This document shows positions 18,907 through 26,972 of a DNA stretch of 64,000 bases, piece after piece. A program made the translations under genes and the position numbers. How positions within the stretch are numbered: position 1 is the first letter of the stretch; each line of letters starts with the position of its first letter. Origin of the DNA: Sphingomonadaceae bacterium (GTDB lineage: Bacteria > Pseudomonadota > Alphaproteobacteria > Sphingomonadales > Sphingomonadaceae); the NCBI GenBank assembly GCA_030147805.1, contig JASBUR010000051.1, forward strand, positions 1 through 64,000. The letters are read 5' to 3'. Below the pieces are notes generated by a model. That model ran no database searches. It was given only the letters and a program-made list of their open reading frames with translations, and was not told where the DNA came from.

Positions 18907-19346
18907 TCGCGATCGAGCATGATGTTCATGTGCGCGGCGGCGATCGGCCGGTCGCGATCCTCCTGCCAGGCGATCACCGACAGATTGGCGATGCGTCGCC
19001 CGAGCCGGTTGACGTGCGCCGCGGCGAAAGTGTCCTGCGGCTGGCCGGCGCGCAGATAGTCGACCGTCACCGTGACCGGCTTGACCTGCGGCAGCGGCTC
19101 GTCGCGCGGCAGACGCAGCAGCAGCGTCGCCGTCGCGGTGATCTCGAGCAACCCGGCGACCGTGCCGCCGTGCAGCCGCGGCGGGAAGGGCTGGCCGACG
19201 AGGCTCTCGGCGAACGGCATGCTGAGCACCAGCTCGCGGCCATGCACCGCATAATGGAGACCGAGATAGGCGGCGTAGGGCAGCGCCGCCAGCGTGCCGC
19301 TCGACGGGCCGTTGCGCAGTTCCTCGGCGAGCGACGCGAAGCTCAT
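18903..19346 (-). CDS. PaaI family (hotdog) thioesterase
   Basis: A 147-residue single hotdog-domain protein. The segment LHGGTVAGLLEITATATLLL matches the active-site helix of PaaI-type acyl-CoA thioesterases (HGG then an acidic residue several positions later), and PVTVTVDYLRAGQPQDTF is the following central strand. Substrate unknown. It overlaps by 4 bases with a second hotdog gene upstream, so the two may form a heteromer or have arisen by duplication, although their sequences are clearly different. It is the last gene of a sufE-hotdog-hotdog string. Confidence 0.82.
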   Translation of the reverse strand: MSFASLAEELRNGPSSGTLAALPYAAYLGLHYAVHGRELVLSMPFAESLVGQPFPPRLHGGTVAGLLEITATATLLLRLPRDEPLPQVKPVTVTVDYLRAGQPQDTFAAAHVNRLGRRIANLSVIAWQEDRDRPIAAAHMNIMLDRD

Positions 19347-19807
19347 TGCGCGGCTCCCGCGGTGAACATGAACGTGCCGGTCATATGCGCGATCGGTCGA
19401 GCCGGGTCGCCGTTGTGCGCGACGCCGCGCACGAAGGCGACGCTGCGCGTCAGCTTGTGCACCTCCGACCGCCCGATGACCGATTCGCCGGGCGTCGCGG
19501 GGCGGAGGTAGTCGAGCCGCAGGTCGAGCGTCGCCAGCGGCTGCAGCTTGTTGGCCCCCGTCATCACCGAGAAGCCGCCGACCGAATCCATCAGCGTCAG
19601 CACCGCGCCGCTCGCGACGATGCCGCCGTCGGGATGCGCGGCATCGGGATAGGCGACGAGATGATCGGCATAGGGAAGCTCGAGTTCGGCCCAGCCGCGG
19701 CCATGGCCGCGATAGCGGATGCCGAGCGCCTTGATATGCGGGATGCCGAGCAGGAACGAGTCGACGAAGCGGCGCAGCTTCTCGTCGGCGGCGACGGGCC
19801 CGGTCAT
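19343..19807 (-). CDS. PaaI family (hotdog) thioesterase
   Basis: A 154-residue hotdog thioesterase. The active-site region reads HPDGGIVASGAVLTLMDSVG, with the acidic residue in the helix, and LDLRLDYLRPATPGE is the typical central strand. ATG 19807 overlaps the sufE stop codon by 4 bases; the ORF track start at 20074 lies within sufE and is rejected. Paired with the downstream hotdog gene by another 4-base overlap. The acyl-CoA substrate cannot be inferred. Confidence 0.82.
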   Translation of the reverse strand: MTGPVAADEKLRRFVDSFLLGIPHIKALGIRYRGHGRGWAELELPYADHLVAYPDAAHPDGGIVASGAVLTLMDSVGGFSVMTGANKLQPLATLDLRLDYLRPATPGESVIGRSEVHKLTRSVAFVRGVAHNGDPARPIAHMTGTFMFTAGAAQ

Positions 19808-20220
19808 GCCGCCAGCCGTGCCGCCGTCGCGCGGATCAGCTCGATCATGTTGGGGATGCCCTGCGTACGGTTGGAGCTGAGCTGGCCGGCGAGGTCGAAC
19901 GGCGCGAGCCGCTCGCGGATGTCGAGCGCGAGAATGTCGGCGGCGGGGCGGTCCTGCACCAGCGCCAGGATCAGCGCGACGATCCCCTTGGTGATATGCG
20001 CGTCGCTGTCGGCGAGGAAGTGCAGCCGGCCGTCGGGCTGCGGCACCGGATAGACCCAGACCTGCGCCGAGCAACCGCGGACCTTGGTCGCGTCGGTCTT
20101 GAGCGCCTCGGGCATCGGCTCGAGCGCGCGGCCGAGCTCGATCAGCAGGCGGTAGCGGTCCTCGCGGTCGAGGAACTCGAATTCGTCCCGGATGTCGTCG
20201 AAGCTCTGCGGCGCACTCAT
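19804..20220 (-). CDS. sufE: SufE family cysteine desulfurase activator
   Basis: A 138-residue SufE. The sulfur-accepting cysteine is C50 in VRGCSAQVWV, and the region FLADSDAHITKGIVALIL is the usual continuation. SufE takes persulfide sulfur from the desulfurase SufS for iron-sulfur cluster assembly. No other suf genes are in the window, so it acts in trans. ATG 20220 was chosen from the family N-terminus (FDDIRDEFEFL close to the start); the ORF track extends it antisense-like into the psp region. Downstream it is coupled to two hotdog thioesterase genes by 4-base overlaps. Confidence 0.9.
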   Translation of the reverse strand: MSAPQSFDDIRDEFEFLDREDRYRLLIELGRALEPMPEALKTDATKVRGCSAQVWVYPVPQPDGRLHFLADSDAHITKGIVALILALVQDRPAADILALDIRERLAPFDLAGQLSSNRTQGIPNMIELIRATAARLAA

Positions 20221-20256
20221 GTCCGGGGAATGGTCGAAGCCGCCCGGCCGGTCAAC

Positions 20257-20280
20257 TGCCTCTCCCCGCGGGGAGAGGCA
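20257..20280 (-). terminator. 24-base perfect palindrome at the end of the psp operon
   Basis: TGCCTCTCCC and GGGAGAGGCA flank CGCG, giving a fully self-complementary 24-mer. It lies 5 bases past the last psp-operon stop codon and 37 bases before the sufE start on the same strand. It probably ends or stabilises the psp transcript; no T run follows. Confidence 0.5.
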
Positions 20281-20285
20281 TCCAC

Positions 20286-20531
20286 CTACATGTCGACGCC
20301 GGCGGCGATCGCTTCGAGCTTCTTCACCCGTTCGCGCAGGTCGGCGAGTTCGATGCGGCTGCCGACCTGCGGCGGCGGCATCAACTCGTCGCCATGGGCC
20401 GCGCCGGTGCCGAGCTGCTGGCGCTTCAGTTCGAGCCAGCCCTTCCAGCTCCAGGCCCAGACCAGCCCCAGCATCGCCAGCGCCACGATCGAGCTGGCGC
20501 TCATCACCACGAGATTGGTTGTCTCCAGCAT
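20286..20531 (-). CDS. Small membrane/coiled-coil protein of the psp operon (most distal)
   Basis: An 81-residue protein with one membrane helix (residues 10-28, ending LVWAWSWKGW), a linker rich in Gly and Pro, and a short C-terminal heptad segment LADLRERVKKLEAIA. The last part is a shortened version of the LERIA motif found at the end of the neighbouring psp proteins. I do not recognise a named family. ATG 20531 has GGGAGA upstream. It is the last of eight or nine same-strand genes that begin with the sigma-54 promoter at 23385-23400, 26 bases after its neighbour. Predicted role: a PspB-like inner-membrane partner, by inference. Confidence 0.75.
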   Translation of the reverse strand: MLETTNLVVMSASSIVALAMLGLVWAWSWKGWLELKRQQLGTGAAHGDELMPPPQVGSRIELADLRERVKKLEAIAAGVDM

Positions 20532-20557
20532 GGGATCTCTCCCTTCTTCGGTTGGCT

Positions 20558-20791
20558 CTAGTCGCGGCCCAGCGCGTCGATCTCGTCGGCGAGGCGGCTG
20601 CGCTTGTCGATGGCGATCCGCTCCAGCGTGACGACGCGGTCCTTGAGCTGCTGAACTTCATTGCGCAGGCGGGCATTTTCCGCCGCCGCGGCGGCGTCGT
20701 CCTGCGGGCTGCGGTTGCGATAGCGGTTGGCGAAGATCCGGCCGATCACCACGATCGCCACGATCAGCACCACCATCTCGAAAGGGTTCAT
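20558..20791 (-). CDS. PspB-like small membrane/coiled-coil protein
   Basis: A 77-residue protein with one N-terminal membrane helix (MVVLIVAIVVIGRIF) and a C-terminal coiled coil ending in VVTLERIAIDKRSRLADEID. The size, single helix and the ending are those of PspB, whose E. coli version ends in a similar arginine-rich coil with LESIL. ATG 20791 is used because GGGAG lies 7 bases upstream; the longer ORF-track start is a TTG that overlaps this ribosome-binding site. It lies 25 bases after its upstream neighbour in the psp operon. Function inferred from context only. Confidence 0.78.
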   Translation of the reverse strand: MNPFEMVVLIVAIVVIGRIFANRYRNRSPQDDAAAAAENARLRNEVQQLKDRVVTLERIAIDKRSRLADEIDALGRD

Positions 20792-20816
20792 CTCGATACT
20801 CCCCAAAAACTGTTGG

Positions 20817-21083
20817 TCAGTTGACGCGTTCGTCGCGCAGCGCGTCGATCTCGCCGGCGAGCGTGCTGCCGCGATCGGTGGCGATGCGTTCGAGCACGCG
20901 GACGCGCGCCTCGAGCCGTTCGACGACCGCCGTTTGCTGCATCGCGCGCTCGGCAGCGCCGGAGGCGAGCAGGTCGAGCTGCTTTTCCTTCAGCTTCATC
21001 CACCGCTTGAGCATGTCGGCGGCGATGCCGAGCGTCATGGGCAGGCCGATGACGACGACGAAGAACAAGACCCAGCTCGGCAT
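20817..21083 (-). CDS. PspB-like small membrane/coiled-coil protein
   Basis: An 88-residue protein: membrane helix at residues 3-22 (WVLFFVVVIGLPMTLGIAA), a basic patch (RWMKLKEKQ), then a coiled coil with VRVLERIATDRGSTLAGEID near the end. The C-terminus is nearly the same as those of its two upstream neighbours, showing common ancestry or strong shared constraint. The amphipathic KRWMKLKEKQLDLL after the helix could lie on the membrane surface. ATG 21083 has GAGGGG upstream. Part of the psp operon, 11 bases after the 107-residue paralogue. Confidence 0.78.
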   Translation of the reverse strand: MPSWVLFFVVVIGLPMTLGIAADMLKRWMKLKEKQLDLLASGAAERAMQQTAVVERLEARVRVLERIATDRGSTLAGEIDALRDERVN

Positions 21084-21094
21084 CTCGCAGCCCC

Positions 21095-21418
21095 TCAGTT
21101 GATCTTGCTGTCGCGCAGGCTCTCGATCTGGCGATCGAGTTGCGCGGTCTGGTCGGTGGCGATGCGCTCGAGGACGGCGGTGCGGTCCTTGAGGCTCGAC
21201 AGTTCGGCGCGCAGCTGGGCGTTTTCGGTGGCCAGCATGCGCAGGCGCTCGGTCGTCTCGGTCGACGCGACCGGGTGGACGGCCTTCCCCCAGCTGTTTT
21301 CGAGCGGGTAGCCATGCTTCACGCGCAGCCAGGTGGTGAACACCCAGCCGGCGATCGCGGCGAAGCCGACGAGCGCGAACACGGGCGCCATGGTCTCGAA
21401 GAAGGCGAGCTTGTCCAT
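21095..21418 (-). CDS. PspB-like membrane/coiled-coil protein, HGYP subtype
   Basis: A 107-residue protein with a membrane helix (residues 11-30), then WLRVKHGYPLENSWG, a Thr/Glu linker and a coiled coil with AVLERIATDQTAQLDRQIE. It shares the W-R-HGYP-E-WG segment with the 98-residue protein upstream, so the two are tandem duplicates. ATG 21418 has GGGGA upstream; the ORF track start at 21625 lies inside the neighbour. Function unknown; operon membership and the shared ending point to the Psp envelope-stress response. Confidence 0.8.
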   Translation of the reverse strand: MDKLAFFETMAPVFALVGFAAIAGWVFTTWLRVKHGYPLENSWGKAVHPVASTETTERLRMLATENAQLRAELSSLKDRTAVLERIATDQTAQLDRQIESLRDSKIN

Positions 21419-21444
21419 TTTCTGTCCCCTTTGCGTGCGCGCGC

Positions 21445-21741
21445 TCAGCGCAGCGCGTCGATTTCCCTGGCGACCCGGTCGGCCGGGTCGGTGGCGATCC
21501 GTTCGAGCACCGCGAGCCGCTCCTCGAGCCGCGTGACCTGGCCCTTGAGCCGATCGTTCTCGCTGGTCAGCAGCTCCATCTTGCGGCTCGTGCCGAGATC
21601 TTCCCGACTGTGCGTGCCGCCCCATTCGCCCTCTACCGGGTAGCCGTGACGGGCGCGGATCCAGTTGTTGATGAGCCAGCCGGCGGTCGAGATCGCGACG
21701 ATCGCGATGACGAAGAACGGTCCACCGAAATTGAATTCCAT
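21445..21741 (-). CDS. PspB-like membrane/coiled-coil protein, HGYP subtype
   Basis: A 98-residue protein: membrane helix at residues 8-24, then NWIRARHGYPVEGEWGG, a linker, and a coiled coil with LAVLERIATDPADRVAREID, ending IDALR. It is the clear paralogue of the next gene (107 residues) and shares the terminal motif with four others in the operon. ATG 21741 has GGGAGG 7 bases upstream. It follows pspC by 22 bases. Confidence 0.8.
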   Translation of the reverse strand: MEFNFGGPFFVIAIVAISTAGWLINNWIRARHGYPVEGEWGGTHSREDLGTSRKMELLTSENDRLKGQVTRLEERLAVLERIATDPADRVAREIDALR

Positions 21742-21763
21742 GACGATCCTCCCTCGGCGCCGA

Positions 21764-22144
21764 TCAGCGCAGGTTGTCGATCTCGCTCGCCAGGCGGCGG
21801 TTCGACGAGGTTACATAGCCTTCGATGTCACGCAGCCGGCGGTCGACGTCGCGGAAGCTCGAGTTGACGTCGCGGATGGTGCGCTGCGGCGCGATCCGGG
21901 CGTTCTGCCAGAACTTCTTGGTATCGGCGTCCTCGTCGTAGAGCGCGTAGGGCTTCTTCTCGGCGATCCAGGCGGCGATGAAGTAGCCGATCAGCAGGCT
22001 GCCGCCGCTGAACCAGATGCCGACCGCGGTCAGGATGCGGACGATGGTGACGTCGACCCCGGTGTAGTCGGCGATGCCGGCGCACACGCCCAGGAACTTG
22101 GAGTTGCGCTTGTCGAGGTAGAAGCTAGTGCGACGCGCGGACAT
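21764..22144 (-). CDS. pspC: PspC envelope stress membrane protein
   Basis: A 126-residue PspC. The PspC domain occupies residues 8-66, with KFLGVCAGIADYTGVD and one or two membrane helices (ILTAVGIWFSGGSLLIGYFI). The C-terminal half is a coiled coil finishing RRLRDIEGYVTSSNRRLASE and IDNLR, which matches the ending of the downstream small paralogues. PspC works with PspB to sense membrane stress and to sequester PspA away from PspF. ATG 22144 overlaps the end of pspB by 20 bases and has GGAG 7 bases upstream. Confidence 0.92.
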   Translation of the reverse strand: MSARRTSFYLDKRNSKFLGVCAGIADYTGVDVTIVRILTAVGIWFSGGSLLIGYFIAAWIAEKKPYALYDEDADTKKFWQNARIAPQRTIRDVNSSFRDVDRRLRDIEGYVTSSNRRLASEIDNLR

Positions 22145-22406
22145 GGGGCAGCTCCTTGATGTCAGCTGAGTGGTCCTGGATGCTGGCTTCGCGCCAGCGG
22201 GGGTTCTCGGCGGTCATGATGCGTTCGATCGAATGCAGCCGATCGTCGAGCCGGCGGGCGGTCTCGTGGAGGTTGTCGAGCAGCTGCTCGTCCTCCATCG
22301 ACAGGCCCCGCGAGCGCTTCCACTGCGTGGTGTAGTGGAAGATCAGCCACGGCAGTCCGATGAACAGCATGCCGCAGATGGCGATGGGGACGAGGACGTC
22401 TTCCAT
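22125..22406 (-). CDS. pspB: PspB envelope stress membrane protein
   Basis: A 93-residue PspB: an N-terminal membrane helix (LVPIAICGMLFIGLPWLIFHY) followed by a coiled coil with RRLDDRLHSIERIMTAENPR and W, the family ending. It is about 20 residues longer than E. coli PspB. The start codon overlaps the pspA stop by one base (TAATG), so the two are translationally coupled. With PspC it forms the membrane arm of the Psp response. Confidence 0.92.
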   Translation of the reverse strand: MEDVLVPIAICGMLFIGLPWLIFHYTTQWKRSRGLSMEDEQLLDNLHETARRLDDRLHSIERIMTAENPRWREASIQDHSADIKELPHVRASH

Positions 22407-23080
22407 TACTCGGCTGCCTTCTGCTGGGCGACGCGGTTCTTGAGCTCCTCGAACTCGGCGTCGACGGCGTCGCCGGTGCGCAGCTCGGCGAACTCATCCT
22501 CGAGCGTACGGGTCTTGCCCAGCTCGAACACCTCGGCGCGGCCCTCGGCGAGATCGACGCGGCGTTCGAGGATCTCGAACTTGGCGAAGGCCTCGTCGAC
22601 GCGCGGACCGGCGTAGATGTTGCGCATCTTGGCGCGGTTGGTCGCGGTCTCGAGCCGCGACAGCACCGCGTTCTGGCGGCCGCGCGCCTCGCGCAGCTTT
22701 GCCTCGAGCTTCTGGATGTCGGCTTCGTGATGCATCAGCGCTTCGTCGAGCGCGCTGATCTCGCCCTGCATCTGCTGCGCCATCGAGCCGAGCTTGGCCT
22801 TCTCGACGAGCGCCGCCTTGGCGAGATCCTCGCGGCCCTTCGACAGCGCCAGCTCGGCCTTCTCGGCCCAGTTCGCCTGCGCGACTTCGATCTTGGCGAT
22901 CGTGCGGCGCATTTCCTTCTGGTCGGCGATGGTGCGGGCGGCCGAGGCGCGAACCTCTACCAGCGTCTCTTCCATCTCCATGATGATCATGCGGATCATC
23001 TTCGCCGGGTCCTCGGCGCGATCGAGCAGATCGGTGACGTTGGCGGCGATGATGTCTCGGGTACGCGAGAAAATGCCCAT
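22406..23080 (-). CDS. pspA: Phage shock protein A (PspA/IM30 family)
   Basis: A 224-residue, almost wholly alpha-helical protein of the PspA/IM30 (ESCRT-III-like) family. It starts GIFSRTRDIIAANVTDLLD, the membrane-binding amphipathic helix, followed by DPAKMIRMIIMEMEETLVEV, the second family signature. It binds damaged inner membrane and, in unstressed cells, holds PspF inactive. ATG 23080 has AAGGAG upstream. It is the second gene of the operon, 71 bases after a 54-residue ORF, with a hairpin in the gap. Confidence 0.96.
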   Translation of the reverse strand: MGIFSRTRDIIAANVTDLLDRAEDPAKMIRMIIMEMEETLVEVRASAARTIADQKEMRRTIAKIEVAQANWAEKAELALSKGREDLAKAALVEKAKLGSMAQQMQGEISALDEALMHHEADIQKLEAKLREARGRQNAVLSRLETATNRAKMRNIYAGPRVDEAFAKFEILERRVDLAEGRAEVFELGKTRTLEDEFAELRTGDAVDAEFEELKNRVAQQKAAE

Positions 23081-23108
23081 GTGACGAATACTCCTTGGAA
23101 AAAGGGGT

Positions 23109-23141
23109 GGCCCGGGCGGGGGAGGGGGATCCGCCCGGGCC
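23109..23141 (-). terminator. Terminator-like hairpin between the leader ORF and pspA
   Basis: On the minus strand GGCCCGGGCGG and CCGCCCGGGCC form a perfect 11-bp stem, followed by ACCCCTTTTT and then the pspA ribosome-binding site. The layout resembles an intrinsic terminator placed inside the operon, so it may attenuate transcription, or protect the 3' end of the short first message. Confidence 0.6.
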
Positions 23142-23151
23142 TGTGGCCGGC

Positions 23152-23316
23152 TTAGGACTGGAGGGGTGAAGCCGGCTGTTCGTTCGAGGCCGTCTGGACC
23201 GGGTCGGGCGAGGGGGCCGGACCGGCAGCGGCGAGCAGGCAGGTGATGCCGAACAATGCCGCGCCGAGACCGCCCACGACAATCCGCTTCAGGTCTTCAT
23301 TCGAGTGCGCGAACAT
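23152..23316 (-). CDS. 54-residue membrane peptide, first gene of the psp operon
   Basis: A 54-residue ORF with charged N-terminus (MFAHSNEDLKR), one hydrophobic helix (IVVGGLGAALFGITCLLAAA) and a Pro/Ser-rich tail. ATG 23316 has GGGAG 7 bases upstream and lies about 55 bases downstream of the predicted sigma-54 transcription start. The ORF track joins it to a 400-codon frame antisense to pspF, which is a shadow. I do not recognise the family. The position ahead of pspA suggests it is the most strongly translated product of the transcript and acts in the membrane during stress. Confidence 0.7.
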   Translation of the reverse strand: MFAHSNEDLKRIVVGGLGAALFGITCLLAAAGPAPSPDPVQTASNEQPASPLQS

Positions 23317-23384
23317 TTCGTGTCTCCCGTACTGCGCTTCGTTTTCTTGGCGGCGGGACCTTCCCGCTGCCACGCCAACAGCTT

Positions 23385-23400
23385 TGCAACCGGCGTGCCA
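23385..23400 (-). promoter_or_regulatory. Sigma-54 (-24/-12) promoter of the psp operon
   Basis: On the minus strand the sequence is TGGCACG-CCGG-TTGCA, a complete match to the sigma-54 consensus TGGCACG-N4-TTGCW. It is 68 bases upstream of the 54-residue ORF and faces the psp operon. Divergent pspF supplies the required activator. Confidence 0.9.
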
Positions 23401-23497
23401 AATTCCACGAGATGCATAATATCTAAGTATATCAAATGGATGTCCTTCCATCGAGAGGCTCGGCGGTGAACGCGGTATGAATGACAATTGCCAAGGG

Positions 23498-23516
23498 TTG
23501 GTGAAATCCGCTAATT
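23498..23516. promoter_or_regulatory. Candidate PspF upstream activating sequence
   Basis: TTGGTGAAATCCGCTAATT resembles the enterobacterial PspF site as I recall it (close to TTAGTGTAATTCGCTAA). It is about 100 bases upstream of the sigma-54 promoter, a normal enhancer distance, and ends 7 bases before the pspF start codon, so binding there would also repress pspF. An AT-rich stretch (23410-23445) lies between site and promoter and could be bent by IHF. Confidence 0.5.
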
Positions 23517-23523
23517 CTTGGCG

Positions 23524-24579
<1,056 letters not shown>

Positions 24580-24672
24580 CCGGGGCGGGACGACCGCGCG
24601 TCTCGGCGAGCCGCGCGACCATTCGCCGGCTGACGCGTTTGCCTGGGTGAACCCTCAATTCAGGAGATCCCC

Positions 24673-25296
24673 ATGGCCGTTACCCTGCCACCGCTCCCTT
24701 TCGCCTATGACGCGCTCGCGCCGCACATGTCGGCGCGGACGCTCGAATTCCATCATGACAAGCACCACAAGGCCTATGTCGACAAGACCAACAAGCTGAT
24801 CGCCGGCACCGACCTCGAGCAGGCCGATCTCGCGACGATCGTGCGGCGCGCCAAGGAGCGCGGCGATCAGAAGCTCTTCAATCAGGCCGGCCAGGCCTGG
24901 AACCATGACTTCCTCTGGCAGTCGCTGCGCCCCGCGGGCGGCGCCGGGCCGTCGGGCGACCTCGCCGAGCGCCTCGAGCGCGATTTCGACGGCGTCGACG
25001 GTTTTGCCGACGCCTTCAAGAAGGAGGCGGTCGGGCATTTCGCCAGCGGCTGGGCCTGGCTCGTGCTCGGCGACGACCGGCTCGAGGTCATCTCGACGCA
25101 CGACGCCGACAGCGCGCTCGTCCACGCCGGCAAGACGCCGCTGCTCGTGCTCGATCTTTGGGAGCACGCCTATTATCTCGACTATCAGAACGAGCGGCCG
25201 AAGTTCGTCGACGCGTATCTCGCCGACCTGATCAACTGGGAATTCGCGGCGGCAAACCTCACTGCGGCGCGCGAAGGCAAGCGTCAGGCAGCCTAG
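24673..25296 (+). CDS. sodB: Superoxide dismutase, Fe/Mn family (probably Fe)
   Basis: A 207-residue superoxide dismutase. Metal ligands are in LEFHHDKHHKAYVDK (His27 region), NQAGQAWNHDFLW, and DLWEHAYYLDYQ (Asp and His), the family signature. The sequence FNQAGQAWNHDFLW with Gln before WNH is usual for iron enzymes. No signal peptide is visible, so it is cytoplasmic. ATG 24673 has CAGGAG 7 bases upstream. It follows pspF by 93 bases on the same strand but is probably separately transcribed. Confidence 0.95.
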   Translation: MAVTLPPLPFAYDALAPHMSARTLEFHHDKHHKAYVDKTNKLIAGTDLEQADLATIVRRAKERGDQKLFNQAGQAWNHDFLWQSLRPAGGAGPSGDLAERLERDFDGVDGFADAFKKEAVGHFASGWAWLVLGDDRLEVISTHDADSALVHAGKTPLLVLDLWEHAYYLDYQNERPKFVDAYLADLINWEFAAANLTAAREGKRQAA

Positions 25297-25367
25297 CCCA
25301 TTGCCTCTTGCCGCAAGATGACGGGGCGCTAGTCATAGCGGATCAGCAGACGCTATCCGGAGACATG

Positions 25368-26873
25368 ATGCGCCCCCTCTTTCTGGCGATGCTTGCCGGC
25401 CTCGCCGCCACGCCCGCCGCTGCCGCCGTCCTGCCTGCCACCGTCGCGGCGCTGGCCCCCGCCTCCGGCACGCTGGTGCTGCCGCTGTCGAAGGCCGGCG
25501 ATCTCGCCGCGGTCGGCGCGTCGCTCGACCCCGCCGCGCGCGACGCGGTCGCGCGGGCGCTCGCCGCCGCTGCATTCGACTACAAGGCCCGGAGCAGCCT
25601 CTCGCTGCGCGGCATCGGTCCCTACGACCGGCTGCTCGTCATCGGGCTCGGCGCCACGGCGCCGACCGCCGTCGACCTGCGGACGCTTGGCGGCATCGCC
25701 GCGCGCGAAGCCGGCAAGGACAAGGCGGTCGCGCTCGTGGCGACCCAATTGCCCGCCGGTGCCGCCGCCGACGTCGCCCTCGGCTATCGCCTCGGCAGCT
25801 ACAGCTTCGACGTCTACAAGAAGCCCGAAAGGCCGGTGACGCGCGCGCCGCTGACCGTCGTCGGCGGCGGCGATCCGGACGCGGCCGCGGCGCTCGCCGA
25901 TGCCGTCGTCTTCGCGCGCGACCTCGTCGCCGAGCCCGCCAACATCGTCTACCCCGAGAGCTTCGTCGACCGCACCCGCGCCGCCTTCGCCGGGGTCGCC
26001 GGGGTGCGCATCGAGGTGCTCGACGTGGCGGCGATGGAGAAACTCGGCATGGGGGCGATCCTCAGCGTCGGCAAGGGCAGCGTCCACCCGCCGCGCCTGC
26101 TGGTCGTCGAATATAAGGGCGCCGGCGCGCCGGCGAGACCGATCGTGCTGCCGGGCAAGGGCATCACCTTCGATTCGGGCGGCATTTCGCTCAAGGGCGG
26201 CAACGGCATGTGGCGGATGAAGAACGACATGGCGGGTGCCGCCGCGGTCGTCGGCAGCGTGCTGGCGCTCGCGAGGGGGCGTGCGCCGGTCAACGTCGTC
26301 GCCATCGCCGCGCTGGCCGAGAACATGCCCGACGGCGGCGCGTCGCGCCCCGGCGACGTGGTACGCGCGATGAACGGCAAGACGATCGAGATCATCAGCA
26401 CCGACGCCGAGGGGCGCCTCGTCCTCGCCGACGCGCTCGCCTATGCCGAGAAGCGCTACGACCCGGCAGCGATCGTCGACGTGGCGACGCTGACCGGCGC
26501 CGTCGGCGGCGCGCTCGGCAACGAATATGCCGGGCTGTTCAGCCGCCACGACGCGCTCGCCGAGCAGCTGCTCGCCGCCGGCAGGGCGACGGGCGAGGAG
26601 CTGTGGCGCCTGCCGCTGCATGCCAATCATCTCGAGGACATCAAGTCGGACTATGCGGACATCCGCAATTCGACCGAGGGCAACCAGCCCGGCGCCAGCC
26701 ACGGGGCCGCCTTCATCGGCCATTTCGCCGATGCCGCGACGCCGTGGGCGCATCTCGACATCGCCGCCACGGCGCTGTCGTCCGAGGCGACGCCCACCGT
26801 GCCGAAGGGCGCGGTGGGCTACGGCGTGCAGCTGCTCGACCGGTTCGTCCGCGATTTCAAGGCGGTGAACTGA
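25368..26873 (+). CDS. Exported leucyl aminopeptidase (M17 family)
   Basis: A 501-residue M17 peptidase with a signal peptide (LFLAMLAGLAATPAAAA). The catalytic domain has GKGITFDSGGISLK near residue 262, DMAGAAAVVGS, and STDAEGRLVLADAL near residue 344, the metal-binding signature (usually NTDAEGR; Asn is Ser here). It is a two-zinc or Mn aminopeptidase that frees N-terminal residues from peptides. Export is unusual relative to cytoplasmic PepA of E. coli but common among sphingomonads. GGAG at 25359-25362 fits ATG 25368 (or the adjacent 25365); the ORF-track start overlaps sodB. Confidence 0.88.
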   Translation: MRPLFLAMLAGLAATPAAAAVLPATVAALAPASGTLVLPLSKAGDLAAVGASLDPAARDAVARALAAAAFDYKARSSLSLRGIGPYDRLLVIGLGATAPTAVDLRTLGGIAAREAGKDKAVALVATQLPAGAAADVALGYRLGSYSFDVYKKPERPVTRAPLTVVGGGDPDAAAALADAVVFARDLVAEPANIVYPESFVDRTRAAFAGVAGVRIEVLDVAAMEKLGMGAILSVGKGSVHPPRLLVVEYKGAGAPARPIVLPGKGITFDSGGISLKGGNGMWRMKNDMAGAAAVVGSVLALARGRAPVNVVAIAALAENMPDGGASRPGDVVRAMNGKTIEIISTDAEGRLVLADALAYAEKRYDPAAIVDVATLTGAVGGALGNEYAGLFSRHDALAEQLLAAGRATGEELWRLPLHANHLEDIKSDYADIRNSTEGNQPGASHGAAFIGHFADAATPWAHLDIAATALSSEATPTVPKGAVGYGVQLLDRFVRDFKAVN

Positions 26874-26916
26874 CGGCGCTTGCGCGAGCTCGACAGGCAT
26901 TGGCGGCAATCAGGGC

Positions 26917-26944
26917 GTGACATGACGCGGCCGGCGTGTATTAT
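26917..26944 (+). promoter_or_regulatory. Probable sigma-70-type promoter
   Basis: GTGACA (26917-26922) and TATTAT (26939-26944) with a 16-base spacer lie about 30 bases before the next start codon. TGTAT and ATACA around the -10 form a small inverted repeat that might be an operator. Confidence 0.4.
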
Positions 26945-26972
26945 GTCTATACAACAGTTACGGAAACGAACG

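Noticed and set aside
19804-20676. Extended sufE reading frame of 290 codons
   Set aside because: The upstream part overlaps two psp-operon genes on the same strand in another frame and contains no SufE sequence.
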